64,000 nucleotides of DNA from Streptomyces sp. HPF1205 (GTDB lineage: Bacteria > Actinomycetota > Actinomycetes > Streptomycetales > Streptomycetaceae), in assembly GCF_020400825.1 (NCBI RefSeq), contig NZ_JAINVH010000030.1, forward strand, positions 1 to 64,000, given 5' to 3'. This document shows positions 1 through 8,108 of this stretch, piece after piece. The stretch's first letter is position 1. Each line of letters begins with the position of its first letter. The position numbers and the translations under genes are program-made. The notes under the pieces were generated by a model. That model was not told where the DNA came from, made no database searches, and saw only the letters and a list, made by a program, of their open reading frames with translations.

Positions 1-96
1 AGCCGCCGGGTCCGAGCCGGTGCGGGCCAGCTCCTTCAGCTCCTGCAGTTCCCGCAGCCTGGTCGCGACCGGGTCGGCGGCCTTCGCGTTCTCCAT
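1..96 (-). CDS. Probable acyl-CoA carboxylase beta (carboxyltransferase) subunit, N-terminus only
   Basis: Only the first 32 codons are inside the window; the gene runs off the left end. The start ATG is preceded by a strong GGGAGGGAGGAG purine stretch. The visible peptide starts MENAKAADP and continues as a charged helix (VATRLRELQELKELARTG). This resembles the N-terminal helix of actinobacterial acyl-CoA carboxylase carboxyltransferase subunits, which make malonyl- or methylmalonyl-CoA. It is the last visible gene of a leftward operon, 42 bp after the phosphopantetheinyl transferase, so a role in supplying extender units for a polyketide would fit. The call rests on one short helix and on context and could be wrong. 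Confidence 0.4.
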   Translation of the reverse strand, partial: MENAKAADPVATRLRELQELKELARTGSDPAA

Positions 97-138
97 CTCG
101 CTCCTCCCTCCCTTGGTCGGTTCGTCTCGTTCACTCGT

Positions 139-987
139 TCACTTCCAGGGCCCCGGCACGGCGGTCCCGGAGGTGCGGCGGGTGCGCGGGTGGGCGCCTG
201 CGATGAGTTCGGCGGCGCGCTCGGCCGGCAGGTGCAGGCAGCCGGGGGGCACGGTGCGGACCAGCGTGCCGCGGTGCTCGCGGTCGCGTACGGCGGCGGC
301 CGCCAGGTGCCCGGCCGGTCCCGGCACGTCGGCCACGGACCAGCCGGGGGGCCGGGCCTCCCCGCGCGCGCCGAGGTAGTCGGCCGCCGGGTCGCGGCGC
401 AGCCCCGTGCCCAGGCCCTTCAGGTACGCCTCCTTGCGGGTCCACAGCCGGGTGAACGCCACGGGCCGGTGCCGGCCGGGCACGGCCGCGAGCTCGCTCC
501 GCTCGGCGGGGTGCAGGTCGGGCAGGCACAGCCGGACCGTCCGGGCGGACGGGACGCGCCGCACGTCGACCCCGACGGCGGCCCGCGCCACGGCGACGAC
601 GGCCACCTGGTGACTGTGCGAGAGCGAGAACTGCGGCAGGCCGGGCACGGGTTGCCGCGAGGCGTCCAGCAGGACGGGGCGGCCGTGCGGCCCGCCGCAG
701 CAGGGACAGCGGTCCCGGCCGAGCCGCAGCGACCCGGGCGGGACGCCGGTGTACGCCGACAGCAGCCGCCGCAGGGCGACGTGGGCGGACAGGTAGCGTA
801 CGCGGTCGCCGGTGCGCAGCAGCCCGGCGGCGCGGCCGCGTTCGTCCTCGTCCAGCTCGCCGACCGGCAGCGGTGCCGGGTCGGTGTGCGTCCAGGCGCG
901 GGGCAGCAGCCAGACGTGCAGTTCCCCGGGCCGTACGACGTGCGCGGGCGCGGTGGCGGCCCCCGCGCCGCGCGCCGCGGACCTCAT
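139..987 (-). CDS. Sfp-type 4'-phosphopantetheinyl transferase
   Basis: This 282-residue enzyme should transfer phosphopantetheine from coenzyme A to a carrier-protein serine. Visible family motifs are FSLSHS (residues 120-125), VGVDV (138-142) and LWTRKEAYLKG (181-191), the last holding the W-x-x-K-E signature (E186). A CPCCGGPHGRPVL element near residue 94 is common in actinomycete members. The second acidic residue usually present in the GxDxE motif is an arginine here (R143), so metal binding may rely on D141 and E186. Its ATG overlaps the stop of the upstream carrier-protein gene (ATGA), which implies translational coupling and makes that carrier protein its likely substrate. Confidence 0.93.
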   Translation of the reverse strand: MRSAARGAGAATAPAHVVRPGELHVWLLPRAWTHTDPAPLPVGELDEDERGRAAGLLRTGDRVRYLSAHVALRRLLSAYTGVPPGSLRLGRDRCPCCGGPHGRPVLLDASRQPVPGLPQFSLSHSHQVAVVAVARAAVGVDVRRVPSARTVRLCLPDLHPAERSELAAVPGRHRPVAFTRLWTRKEAYLKGLGTGLRRDPAADYLGARGEARPPGWSVADVPGPAGHLAAAAVRDREHRGTLVRTVPPGCLHLPAERAAELIAGAHPRTRRTSGTAVPGPWK

Positions 988-1481
988 GACGCGGTGGGAA
1001 CCGGCGCGGCCCGGCCGGGGCCGGGCGCCGCGGCGGATTCGGCCGTGGATTCGACAGCGGGCCCGGCGGCGGATCCGGCGGGAGATCCGGCGGCGGGCGC
1101 GCCGGAGTGCGGGGCTTCGGGGGCGGACGGGCGCGGCGCCGGGGCCGGCGTCGCCGCGGGCGGCTCGGTCATCAGCGTGGCCAGCAGGGCGGCCACCTCG
1201 GTCACCGAGTCGTCGCGGAGCAGATCGGCGGCGGGTACGTCCACACCCAGCGCGGCCACCAGCTTGCGGCGCAGCGCGAGCGCCGTGATGGAGTCGACGC
1301 CCTGGCTGCGCAGCGACCGGTCGACGGCGATCCGGTGGGCCGGCGGCACGTGGAGGTACGGCTCCAGTTGGCGGCAGATGTAGCGCTCGATGATCCGGGT
1401 CCTTATGTCGATGCCCGCCGCGCGCAGGACCCGCGGCTCGGGAAGCCCCCGCAGGTGCAGGGGGACGGTCTGTTCCAGCAC
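984..1481 (-). CDS. Free-standing acyl/peptidyl carrier protein with a long Pro/Ala tail
   Basis: A 165-residue product if translation starts at the GTG at 1481, which has GGAAGG nine bases upstream; longer readings would run into the monooxygenase gene. Residues about 28-95 form a phosphopantetheine-binding domain with the attachment motif GVDSITAL (serine 64) and a following helix like those of carrier domains in modular synthases. Residues about 100-165 are a low-complexity Pro/Ala/Ser tail. Classical type II polyketide acyl carrier proteins are about 85-90 residues and lack such a tail. The gene lies between an aromatic hydroxylase and a phosphopantetheinyl transferase, with a 4-base overlap into the latter. 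It may carry the substrate of the halogenase or of another tailoring step. Confidence 0.85.
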   Translation of the reverse strand: MLEQTVPLHLRGLPEPRVLRAAGIDIRTRIIERYICRQLEPYLHVPPAHRIAVDRSLRSQGVDSITALALRRKLVAALGVDVPAADLLRDDSVTEVAALLATLMTEPPAATPAPAPRPSAPEAPHSGAPAAGSPAGSAAGPAVESTAESAAAPGPGRAAPVPTAS

Positions 1482-1588
1482 GGTGTACCGCCTTCCGTCG
1501 GTGATGCGGGAACCGGCGTTTCCGCCGCCGGGGCGCCTCGGGCGATCGCCGGGGGCGGGAGGTCCGCCGGTCCGCGGCCGCCGCGTCG

Positions 1589-3133
1589 TCACTCGCCGGT
1601 CTCGGGCGCGCCGAACCAGCGCTCCAGGGCCTCGGCGACGGGCAGGGCGTCCGCCGAGGTCCACGCCACGTGACCGTCGGGCCGGATCAGCAGCGCGGTG
1701 GCGCCGCCGAGGTCGGCGGCGGCCGGGGACGCGGGGTCGGCGACCTGGCCGCCGACGTGGAGCACGCGGCTCTTCCAGCGCGCGGCGGCGGCGCGCGGCG
1801 CGGGGTCGTCGCCGAGGTCGAGCAGGACGCCCTGGGCGGGGTGCAGCAGCCGCGTGGTGTCGGTGCCGGCGCCGGCCACGGTCAGGCCGAGCTTGGGCAT
1901 GCGGCGGCCGACCAGGGGGTGGGCGTCCTCGGGGGCGTACGGGTAGCGGATGTCGACGTGGCTGACGACACCGGACAGGTGGCGGCGCACGTCCTCGTAC
2001 TGGACCAGTTCGGTGAACATCGCCCGCACCGGGTCCATTTCGGGGCCGCCGACGAAGACCAGGCCCTGGGCCGCGGTGTTGGTCAGCAGGCGCCTGCCGA
2101 CCGGGTGGCGTTCGCCGTGGTAGGTGTCGAGCAGTCCTTCGGGGGCCCATCCGGCGACCTCGGCGGCCAGTTTCCAGCCGAGGTTGACGGCGTCCTGGAC
2201 GCCCGTGCTGAGCCCCTGGCCGCCGGCCGGCAGGTGGACGTGTGCGGCGTCACCGGCCAGCAGCACCCGGCCGCGCCGGTACTCGGTGACCTGGCGGGTG
2301 GCGTCGGAGAACCAGCTCACCCAGTCGGCGGTGCCGGAGCTGATGTCCTCGCCGGTGATGCGCTGCCATGCGGCGGCGATCTCGGCGAAGGAGGGCGACT
2401 CGCTGCGGTCCGGCGCGGGGGTGCCGTTCTCGACCACGATGACGCGGTCCACGCCCTCGCGCAGCGGCGCGGCCATGACCATCCCGTTCTCCAGCCGCTC
2501 GCCGAGGAATCGCGGCCGCAGCCCGCAGCCGACCACGTCGGCCAGGTACATGCCGCGAGTGGCGCCGGTGCCGGGGAAGTCGAAGCCCGCGGCCTTGCGG
2601 ACCGCGCTGTGGCCGCCGTCGCAGCCGACCAGGTAGGCCGCGCGAAGGTGCCGTACCCCCTCGGCGGTACCGGCGGTGACCGTCACCCCGTCGTCGCCGT
2701 CGGCCAGGTCCAGGAACTCCCAGCCACGCCGGATCTCCGCGCCCAGGCCCACCGCCCATTCCTCCAGCACCGACTCGGTGAGCGACTGCAGGATGCCGCG
2801 GGCGCCGAAGTGCGAGCCCTCCAGCACGGTGAAGTCGAACTGGATGCCGCCGAAGTGGCCCATCGGGCTGGTCTCCAGCGTGCCGCCGGGCCCGCCGAAG
2901 GCGGGCAGCAGCCCGCGCTGGTCGAACACCTCCATGGCCCGGGCGGTGAAGCCCAGGCCGCGGGACTGGCCGGTGGGCCGGTCGAGGCGTTCGAGGACGA
3001 CCACCTCCGCCCCGCCGAGGCGCAGTTCGCCCGCGAGCATCAACCCGGCGGGACCGGCGCCCACGATGATCACATCGGCGTCCCGGCCCGTGGCCGCTCC
3101 CGCGCCGCCTGCTGCCGCCGTCTGCACGTCCAC
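1589..3133 (-). CDS. FAD-dependent aromatic polyketide hydroxylase (PgaE/JadH/RdmE-type)
   Basis: A 514-residue class A flavoprotein monooxygenase. It has the dinucleotide-binding motif GAGPAG (residues 25-30), the DG motif region (LVGCDGGHSAVRKA) near residue 190, and the second FAD motif LLAGDAAHVHLPAGGQG near residue 293. The C-terminal thioredoxin-like region of this family follows. Relatives hydroxylate angucycline, anthracycline and related aromatic polyketides using NADPH and oxygen. The chosen GTG start has AGGAGA about eight bases upstream. It sits 129 bp after the halogenase and 107 bp before the carrier-protein gene on the same strand, so it is probably co-transcribed with them. 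The exact substrate cannot be read from the sequence. Confidence 0.93.
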   Translation of the reverse strand: MDVQTAAAGGAGAATGRDADVIIVGAGPAGLMLAGELRLGGAEVVVLERLDRPTGQSRGLGFTARAMEVFDQRGLLPAFGGPGGTLETSPMGHFGGIQFDFTVLEGSHFGARGILQSLTESVLEEWAVGLGAEIRRGWEFLDLADGDDGVTVTAGTAEGVRHLRAAYLVGCDGGHSAVRKAAGFDFPGTGATRGMYLADVVGCGLRPRFLGERLENGMVMAAPLREGVDRVIVVENGTPAPDRSESPSFAEIAAAWQRITGEDISSGTADWVSWFSDATRQVTEYRRGRVLLAGDAAHVHLPAGGQGLSTGVQDAVNLGWKLAAEVAGWAPEGLLDTYHGERHPVGRRLLTNTAAQGLVFVGGPEMDPVRAMFTELVQYEDVRRHLSGVVSHVDIRYPYAPEDAHPLVGRRMPKLGLTVAGAGTDTTRLLHPAQGVLLDLGDDPAPRAAAARWKSRVLHVGGQVADPASPAAADLGGATALLIRPDGHVAWTSADALPVAEALERWFGAPETGE

Positions 3134-3262
3134 GTCGTCTCTCCTTCTGGGTGCCTGGGTACGGGCTGGTACGCGCCGGGTACGCGCCGGGTACGGGTCC
3201 GCGGTCGGGGCGCGGGGCCGGTACGCGCCCGCCCGCGGCCGGCCGGGCGGGCGCCACCGGGG

Positions 3263-4891
3263 TCAGGGGCCGAACAGGGTGGCGATGTTCGCCGGCGCGG
3301 CGTCGGTGGCGGCCCAGGCGACGGCGGCCTGGATCACGGCCGGGGTCGCGTCGAAGCAGCGGTTGTCGGGCGAGCCGAACTCGAAGGGGGCGGGCAGGAA
3401 GGCGGAGTTCCGCAGCCGCTGGAAGAGCCGGGCGGCGGCCTGCTTGGGTTCCAGGGTCCCCGCCTCGACCTCACGGCAGGTCTCCCGGGCGAAGGCGAGC
3501 AGCCCGGCGATGTCCTGCCCGACCAGCGCGGGGAGCCCGGGCACGTCCCGTTTCTCCAGGTCGCGCAGGATCTGCTCGTCCCGGCTGGCCAGGTACATCC
3601 GGTAGGCCCGGTCGATGGTGACGGTGGGCAGGATGCTGGTGGACTGCCACACGCGGGTGACGGCGTTCCACAGGTCGTAGTCCCGGAAGCCGACGAAGGA
3701 GCAGTAGACCAGGTCGTCGTGGATGTCGAACAGGCCCTGCTGGAGCTCGTCGATGTACTGGAACCGCTCGGTGGACCAGTCGCCGTCCTTGGCGGCCTCG
3801 ATCAGCCGCCAGGCCAGGGAGTTGACGACCTCCAGGGTGTTGGTCAGGCCGCGGGAGTACAGGGCGTCGATGAAGCCGGCCGCGTGGGCGGTCAGGCAGT
3901 AGCGGTCGCCGACGGTGCGCTTCGCGCTGTACTGCAGGCGCCCGGTGGCGACCCAGGGGCGGACCGCGGTGGCGCCGAGGAACTGCTCGGCGATGTCCGG
4001 GAAGCGGCGCAGGAAGGCGTCGAACTCGGCCTGCGGGTCGGTCCCGGGCCGCGGCGGGTGCACCCGCTCGTCCAGGGTGAGGCCCACGCTGCACAGCGGG
4101 CTGAGGGCGCCGTCGTGGTTGTCGAACGGGATGACCCACAGCCAGCCGCCGTCGAAGACGTGGTGGAGGGTGCCGTGGTGCCAGGGGCTGGGCTGCTTGT
4201 GCAGGCGGCCCGTGCTGGTCTCGTCGAACGGCCGGACACCCACCATGTGGGTGAACATGGTGCGCGAGTGGGTCCTGGCCCGGGTCGGCTTCTCCCGCAG
4301 CCCGAAGGCGTCGGCGACCGGCGACCGGAAGCCGCTGCCGTCGACCAGGTAGCTCGCGTGGAACTCCTCCCCCCGGTCGGAACGCAAGCGCACCCCGTGC
4401 TCCGGGTCCACCTCGATGTCGGCGATCCGGGTGCTGACCTTCGGGACGGCGCCGTATCTGACCGCCAGGTTGAACAAGTAGGAGTCGACGTCCTGCCGGA
4501 ACAGGTGGCTCTCGGTGCGCTGCCACTGCGGCACCACGAGCTGGTTGACCTGCTCGGGGTTCTGCGGGCGGCCCTCCTGGTGGTAGACGAAGCCGAAGTT
4601 CTGCTTGCGGCCGCTCATCGGGGCGACCTTCTCCTGGATCCCCTTGAAGCTCGACAGCGGCTCGATCTCGGGCACGTCGTAGCGCTCGGCGATGATCCGG
4701 GTCATCGAGGACGTGTAGGGGATGGTCGACTCCCCGACGGCGAACCTGGGGTGGGTGCCCGCGTCGAGGAGCAGCACCTTCACCCCGTTGCGGGCCAGCA
4801 CCGCGCCCAGCATCCCGCCGGCCATGCCCGCGCCGAGGATCGCCACGTCGAACCTGTCGACGGACTGTGTGTCGTGAGCGGTCGTGTTCAT
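3263..4891 (-). CDS. Flavin-dependent halogenase
   Basis: A 542-residue protein of the tryptophan-halogenase-like family. The FAD motif GAGMAGG lies at residues 20-26, VGESTIP at 52-58, a candidate catalytic lysine K83 in SSFKG, and the diagnostic WxWxIP motif at 250-255 (WLWVIP). Such enzymes use FADH2, oxygen and chloride or bromide to make an enzyme-bound halogenating species; they need a partner flavin reductase, and one lies at 7119-7766. VGESTIP is typical of the branch acting on phenolic or carrier-bound substrates (CmlS, CndH, PltA-like) rather than free tryptophan. The ATG at 4891 has GGGAGGG about 11 bases upstream. It is the first gene of the leftward operon, and its long 5' region carries tandem repeats. 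Confidence 0.92.
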   Translation of the reverse strand: MNTTAHDTQSVDRFDVAILGAGMAGGMLGAVLARNGVKVLLLDAGTHPRFAVGESTIPYTSSMTRIIAERYDVPEIEPLSSFKGIQEKVAPMSGRKQNFGFVYHQEGRPQNPEQVNQLVVPQWQRTESHLFRQDVDSYLFNLAVRYGAVPKVSTRIADIEVDPEHGVRLRSDRGEEFHASYLVDGSGFRSPVADAFGLREKPTRARTHSRTMFTHMVGVRPFDETSTGRLHKQPSPWHHGTLHHVFDGGWLWVIPFDNHDGALSPLCSVGLTLDERVHPPRPGTDPQAEFDAFLRRFPDIAEQFLGATAVRPWVATGRLQYSAKRTVGDRYCLTAHAAGFIDALYSRGLTNTLEVVNSLAWRLIEAAKDGDWSTERFQYIDELQQGLFDIHDDLVYCSFVGFRDYDLWNAVTRVWQSTSILPTVTIDRAYRMYLASRDEQILRDLEKRDVPGLPALVGQDIAGLLAFARETCREVEAGTLEPKQAAARLFQRLRNSAFLPAPFEFGSPDNRCFDATPAVIQAAVAWAATDAAPANIATLFGP

Positions 4892-4978
4892 GTGGGTACG
4901 TCCCTCCCGGGTCGGTGGGTGTCGGCATGTCGGTGGGTCGAGGTGTCGGCGTATGGGCGTGCCGGCGTGTTCGGGTGC

Positions 4979-5026
4979 CGGTGGTCGTACCGGTGGTCGT
5001 GCCGCTGGTCGTGCCGGTGGTCGGGG
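4979..5026. repeat. 12-bp direct repeat, four copies, upstream of the halogenase
   Basis: Four head-to-tail copies of a 12-bp unit close to CCGGTGGTCGTG occupy the divergent interval between the halogenase and the ECF sigma factor. The third copy has one mismatch. Smaller GTCGGTGGG-like repeats lie at 4911-4940. The array falls within the probable 5' untranslated region of the halogenase operon. It could be a regulator-binding array or slippage-prone low-complexity DNA. Confidence 0.8.
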
Positions 5027-5129
5027 ACACGGGCGCGGGCGGACCGTGACACGCCCGGGCCCGTGGCACGGGGCAGGAGCCTGGGGCAAGGCCGTCACCA
5101 GGCACGACGCGATCCCCGAATGAGACCTG

Positions 5130-5157
5130 CGTCACATTTCGCGGAAGCGGTGTCACG
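5130..5157 (+). promoter_or_regulatory. Possible ECF41-type promoter elements ahead of the sigma factor gene
   Basis: Two near copies of the TGTCACA -35 element described for ECF41 promoters lie upstream of the GTG at 5224: CGTCACA at 5130-5136 and TGTCACG at 5151-5157. ECF41 promoters are typically autoregulated with a CGTC -10 element about 16-18 bases downstream. I do not see an exact CGTC at that spacing after either copy, so the assignment is tentative. Confidence 0.35.
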
Positions 5158-5223
5158 CTTGGAGGTGCCGCGCCTCTCCTAGGGGAAAGGCCCTGCGGGG
5201 GAGCACTACGGGGAGGCTCGATC

Positions 5224-6195
5224 GTGTCCGACAGTCCCGCCCATCATCTGGACACCGGTGGCGACCGGGCGACCGAGGTGTTCGTGGGCCACCGGGAGCT
5301 GCTGTTCTCCGTGGTCTACAACATGCTCGGGAGCGTCTCGGACACCGAGGACGTCCTTCAGGAGACCTGGCTCGCCTGGGCTCGGCGGGCCGGCGGGCAC
5401 AACGGTGACGACATCGACAACCCGCGCGCGTACCTGGTCCGCATCGCGGTGAACCAGGCGCTGGCCCGGCAGGCGACGATCAGCCGCCGCCGCGAGACGT
5501 ACATCGGGCAGTGGCTGCCCGAGCCGCTGCTCACCCAGACACCCGAGGCGCAGGACACCGCGCAGGCGGCACGGGCCGCGGACGCGGCCGAGTCGGCGCT
5601 GCGTACCGAGTCGGTGTCGATGGCCCTGCTGGTGGTGCTGGAGTCGCTCACTCCCCTGGAGCGGGCGGTCTTCGTCCTGCACGAGGTGTTCGGCTACGCG
5701 CACACCGAGATCGCCGACATCCTGGACCGCAGCCCGTCGGCGATCCGGCAACTGGCGCACCGCGCGCGGGAGCACGTACAGGCGCGCCGGCCCCGCTACC
5801 AGGCCGATCCGCACCTTCAGCAGCAGGTGACCGAGCGGTTCGTCGCCGCCGCGCTCGGCGGCGACCTGGCCGGGCTGATGAGCCTGCTCGCCCCGGACGT
5901 GACGCTGTGGACGGACGGCGGCGGCAAGGCGCGCAGCGCGCTGCGCCCGGTCCAGGGGCGCGAGAAGGTGGCCCGGCTGCTCAACGGCTACGCGACCAGC
6001 CGGCTGCCGCAGGCGCTGGACGTCCAGTACCGGCAGGTCAACGGCGATCCGTCGGCCGTGGTCTTCTCGGGCGACTCGCCGTACGCGGTGATGGTCATGG
6101 ACCTGAGCCCCGAGAACGACGCCGTCACCGACATCTACCTGGTCACCAACCCGGACAAGCTCTCACGGGTCCGGCTGGAGGAGGAGGCCGGGTAG
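5224..6195 (+). CDS. ECF41-family sigma factor with C-terminal SnoaL-like domain (SigJ type)
   Basis: A 323-residue extracytoplasmic-function sigma factor. Region 2 is at about residues 18-85 and region 4 at about 130-185 (LTPLERAVFVLHEVFGYAHT). A SnoaL-like C-terminal extension follows at about 200-323. ECF41 signatures are visible: WLPEPL (97-102), DGGGK near 240 and NPDKL (309-313). In this group the C-terminal domain, not a separate anti-sigma factor, tunes activity. Most relatives sit next to a carboxymuconolactone decarboxylase, oxidoreductase or epimerase; here the neighbours are a divergent halogenase and a convergent cupin, which suggests it may control the cluster. The GTG start follows a purine-rich GGGGAGG sequence. 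Confidence 0.95.
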   Translation: MSDSPAHHLDTGGDRATEVFVGHRELLFSVVYNMLGSVSDTEDVLQETWLAWARRAGGHNGDDIDNPRAYLVRIAVNQALARQATISRRRETYIGQWLPEPLLTQTPEAQDTAQAARAADAAESALRTESVSMALLVVLESLTPLERAVFVLHEVFGYAHTEIADILDRSPSAIRQLAHRAREHVQARRPRYQADPHLQQQVTERFVAAALGGDLAGLMSLLAPDVTLWTDGGGKARSALRPVQGREKVARLLNGYATSRLPQALDVQYRQVNGDPSAVVFSGDSPYAVMVMDLSPENDAVTDIYLVTNPDKLSRVRLEEEAG

Positions 6196-6197
6196 AC

Positions 6198-6223
6198 CCG
6201 GGGGCCGCCGGGCGAACCCCCGG
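6198..6223 (+). terminator. Hairpin after the sigma factor gene
   Basis: CCGGGGG at 6198-6204 pairs with CCCCCGG at 6217-6223 around a 12-base loop, three bases after the sigma factor stop codon. There is no T tract, as is usual in this GC range. Confidence 0.5.
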
Positions 6224-6340
6224 ACCGGGCCGCCGTCCCTGCCGCCGCCGGCGGGACGCACCGGTCGCCCGGCGGCTCCCGACCCGCCGGCGGCAGCCGC
6301 GCCGGGTCGGTGCCGCGGAAGCCGGGCCGGCGCCGCAAAA

Positions 6341-6399
6341 GCCGGACCGGCCGGGTCGATTCCGGACCGGCCGGGTCAGTCCTGGCCGGCCGGGTCAGT
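6341..6399. repeat. About 20-bp direct repeat, three copies, at the cupin 3' end
   Basis: Three imperfect copies of a unit containing GGACCGGCCGGGTC lie head to tail between the convergent sigma factor and cupin genes. The last copy overlaps the cupin stop codon. It is probably slippage-generated; no function is evident. Confidence 0.7.
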
Positions 6400-6889
6400 C
6401 CTGGGTGGGCGGGCCGCCGTGCGGGCCGCCCAGCGGCTTGTCGGCACTGATGCGGTGCCGCTCGCCCACGGCCTCGATCTCCTCCCACGAGGGCCGTTCG
6501 GGCCGGCTCAGCAGTTCGCTGAGCTCCGCGAAGAAGCGCTCGATGCCGCCGGGGGTCATGACGCACAGCATGGTGCTGGTCCGGTCCGCACTGTTGTAGA
6601 AGGAGTGCACGACGCCGCGCGGGCCGTAGACCATGGTGCCGGGCGCCGCCTTGTGGATCTCCTCGCCGATCTTGATCTCGAACTCGCCGTCGATGACGTA
6701 GAACGACTCGTCGGTGTCGTGGTGCACGTGCCGGACCGAGCCCTCCTTGGCCGGCATCCGCACCTCGTAGAGCGAGTACAGCCCGCCGGTGTCCTCACCG
6801 CGCAGCAGCATGCGGGTCTGCTCACCGCCGCCGTACGTGATCGGGACGAGCTCCTGCAGATGCACGACCTTGCCGCGGTCCACGCCCAC
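6395..6889 (-). CDS. Cupin-2 domain protein, probable tailoring enzyme or cyclase
   Basis: About 164 residues with one cupin beta-barrel. The metal-binding motif is HVHHDTDESFYVIDGEFE, followed by the second cupin motif around GTMVYGPRGVVHSF. The start is uncertain: GTG codons at 6892, 6889 and 6883 all follow GGAGGG; 6889 gives the best spacing (five bases). Small cupins in aromatic polyketide clusters act as oxygenases, cyclases or isomerases. It shares strand with the flavin reductase 229 bp upstream and converges on the ECF41 gene. The substrate is unknown. Confidence 0.85.
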   Translation of the reverse strand: MGVDRGKVVHLQELVPITYGGGEQTRMLLRGEDTGGLYSLYEVRMPAKEGSVRHVHHDTDESFYVIDGEFEIKIGEEIHKAAPGTMVYGPRGVVHSFYNSADRTSTMLCVMTPGGIERFFAELSELLSRPERPSWEEIEAVGERHRISADKPLGGPHGGPPTQD

Positions 6890-7118
6890 CACACCCTCCT
6901 GGTGCCGAAACGGAAATGCGGTTCGTTGCGAATGCCGGCTGCCGCTCCCGCCCGCCCGGTGGCCGGTACGGCGGCGGTACGGACGCGCGCGGGTACGAGC
7001 GCGGGGCACGGCGGCCTCCGCGACGCCCGCGCCCCCGGCGGCGGTCCGTTCGCGGCGCCGGGCGCGCAACCCGCGGACGGGCCGGGGGCCCCGGGCCGTC
7101 CCCGGCCGTGGCCGGCCG

Positions 7119-7766
7119 TCAGCCGTCGATGATGGGGTGCACGCCGCGCAGCTCCTCCTCCAGCGCGCCCAGCCAGCCGCGGAAGAACACCAGCGGCTCC
7201 TGGTGCTGGCGGGGCACGCCGAGTTCCACCACCTGGCCCACGAAGATGGTGTGGTCGCCGCCGTCGAAGGCGTCGACCAGCCGGCAGGACAGGAACGCCA
7301 GCGCGTCGCTGAGCACCGGCACGCCGGTCACCGAGGGGTGGTGGGCGACGTCGCGGATCTCCGCGGTGCCCTTGCCCGCGAAGGCACGGGCCAGGCCCTC
7401 CTGCTGCCCCTGCAGGAAGTTCACCACGAACTTCCGCGACCCCTCGACGACGGCCCGCAGCCGGGACTCGTTGTGCAGGCAGAACAGCACCAGCGGCGGG
7501 TCCAGGGACACGGACGTGAAGGAGTTGACCGTAGTGCCCTCGGCGTGGTCCGCGTCGCCGCTGGTGATCACGGTGACGCCGGTGACGAACATGCCGCACA
7601 CGGTGCGCAGCGACCTCCCGTCGACCGGGTGCGCCTGGTGCAGTGACATCCGGTCGGTCACCGGCGCCGGCGTGCCGGGCGGTACGTCCGCGCTCCCGGC
7701 CCCCGCACCGCCGTACTCCGCGGCGGCCGCGCCCGGCGCCGCCTGCGACGACGTCGCACCTGCCAT
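7119..7766 (-). CDS. NAD(P)H:flavin reductase (HpaC-like), probable halogenase partner
   Basis: A 215-residue protein with a flavin-reductase-like FMN-binding split barrel. The recognisable core is RTVCGMFVTGVTVITS near residue 50, then NSFTSVSLDPPLVLFC and RKFVVNFLQGQQEGLARAF. Such reductases release reduced flavin to two-component monooxygenases and to flavin-dependent halogenases. The cluster contains one halogenase, so this is its natural partner. The ATG at 7766 has GGGAGG eight bases upstream. The first 40 residues are Ala/Gly-rich and poorly conserved. It lies between the cupin and the XRE/NB-ARC-type regulator on the same strand. Confidence 0.92.
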   Translation of the reverse strand: MAGATSSQAAPGAAAAEYGGAGAGSADVPPGTPAPVTDRMSLHQAHPVDGRSLRTVCGMFVTGVTVITSGDADHAEGTTVNSFTSVSLDPPLVLFCLHNESRLRAVVEGSRKFVVNFLQGQQEGLARAFAGKGTAEIRDVAHHPSVTGVPVLSDALAFLSCRLVDAFDGGDHTIFVGQVVELGVPRQHQEPLVFFRGWLGALEEELRGVHPIIDG

Positions 7767-8012
7767 CGTCCCCACCTCCCGTACCACTGCCTGCCGACAC
7801 CCCACCGGATCCTGACTACAAGGTTCTTCGGGCCCGGTATCCCGTCGCAAGGTCCGACGGTTCAGATGTGCGTCGGGAAGCACAGACGACTGTCAAGTCC
7901 CGTGCGGGAAACGTTCCGCGTCCCGTCGCACGCGGGTCCGCGAGGCCGGGGGACGCGCTGGTTGAGGGGGTGCGCGAGACGCCGGAGGCGCACGGCGGGC
8001 ACGCGCACGCGG

Positions 8013-8049
8013 CGGTGCCCGCCGGACGGGAGTCGTCCGGCGGGCACCG
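8013..8049 (-). terminator. Perfect 16-bp hairpin after the XRE/NB-ARC-type regulator
   Basis: The arm at 8013-8028 (CGGTGCCCGCCGGACG) pairs perfectly with 8034-8049 around a five-base loop, 60 bp downstream of the regulator's stop. It should separate that transcript from the flavin reductase gene. The rest of the interval 7767-8108 has no convincing gene. A TTGACA sequence on the minus strand at 7896-7891 might be a -35 element for the reductase, but no good -10 follows. Confidence 0.75.
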
Positions 8050-8108
8050 TTCGTCCGTGTGGCCGGCGCGCGGTGGCCCGTCGGACGACGGCCGGGCCAC
8101 GCGCCCGC

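Noticed and set aside
1670..5182. Plus-strand open frame of 1170 codons antisense to the hydroxylase and halogenase
   Set aside because: It is a GC-bias shadow: Arg/Ala/Gly/Val-rich composition, no known domain, and it covers two well-supported genes on the minus strand.
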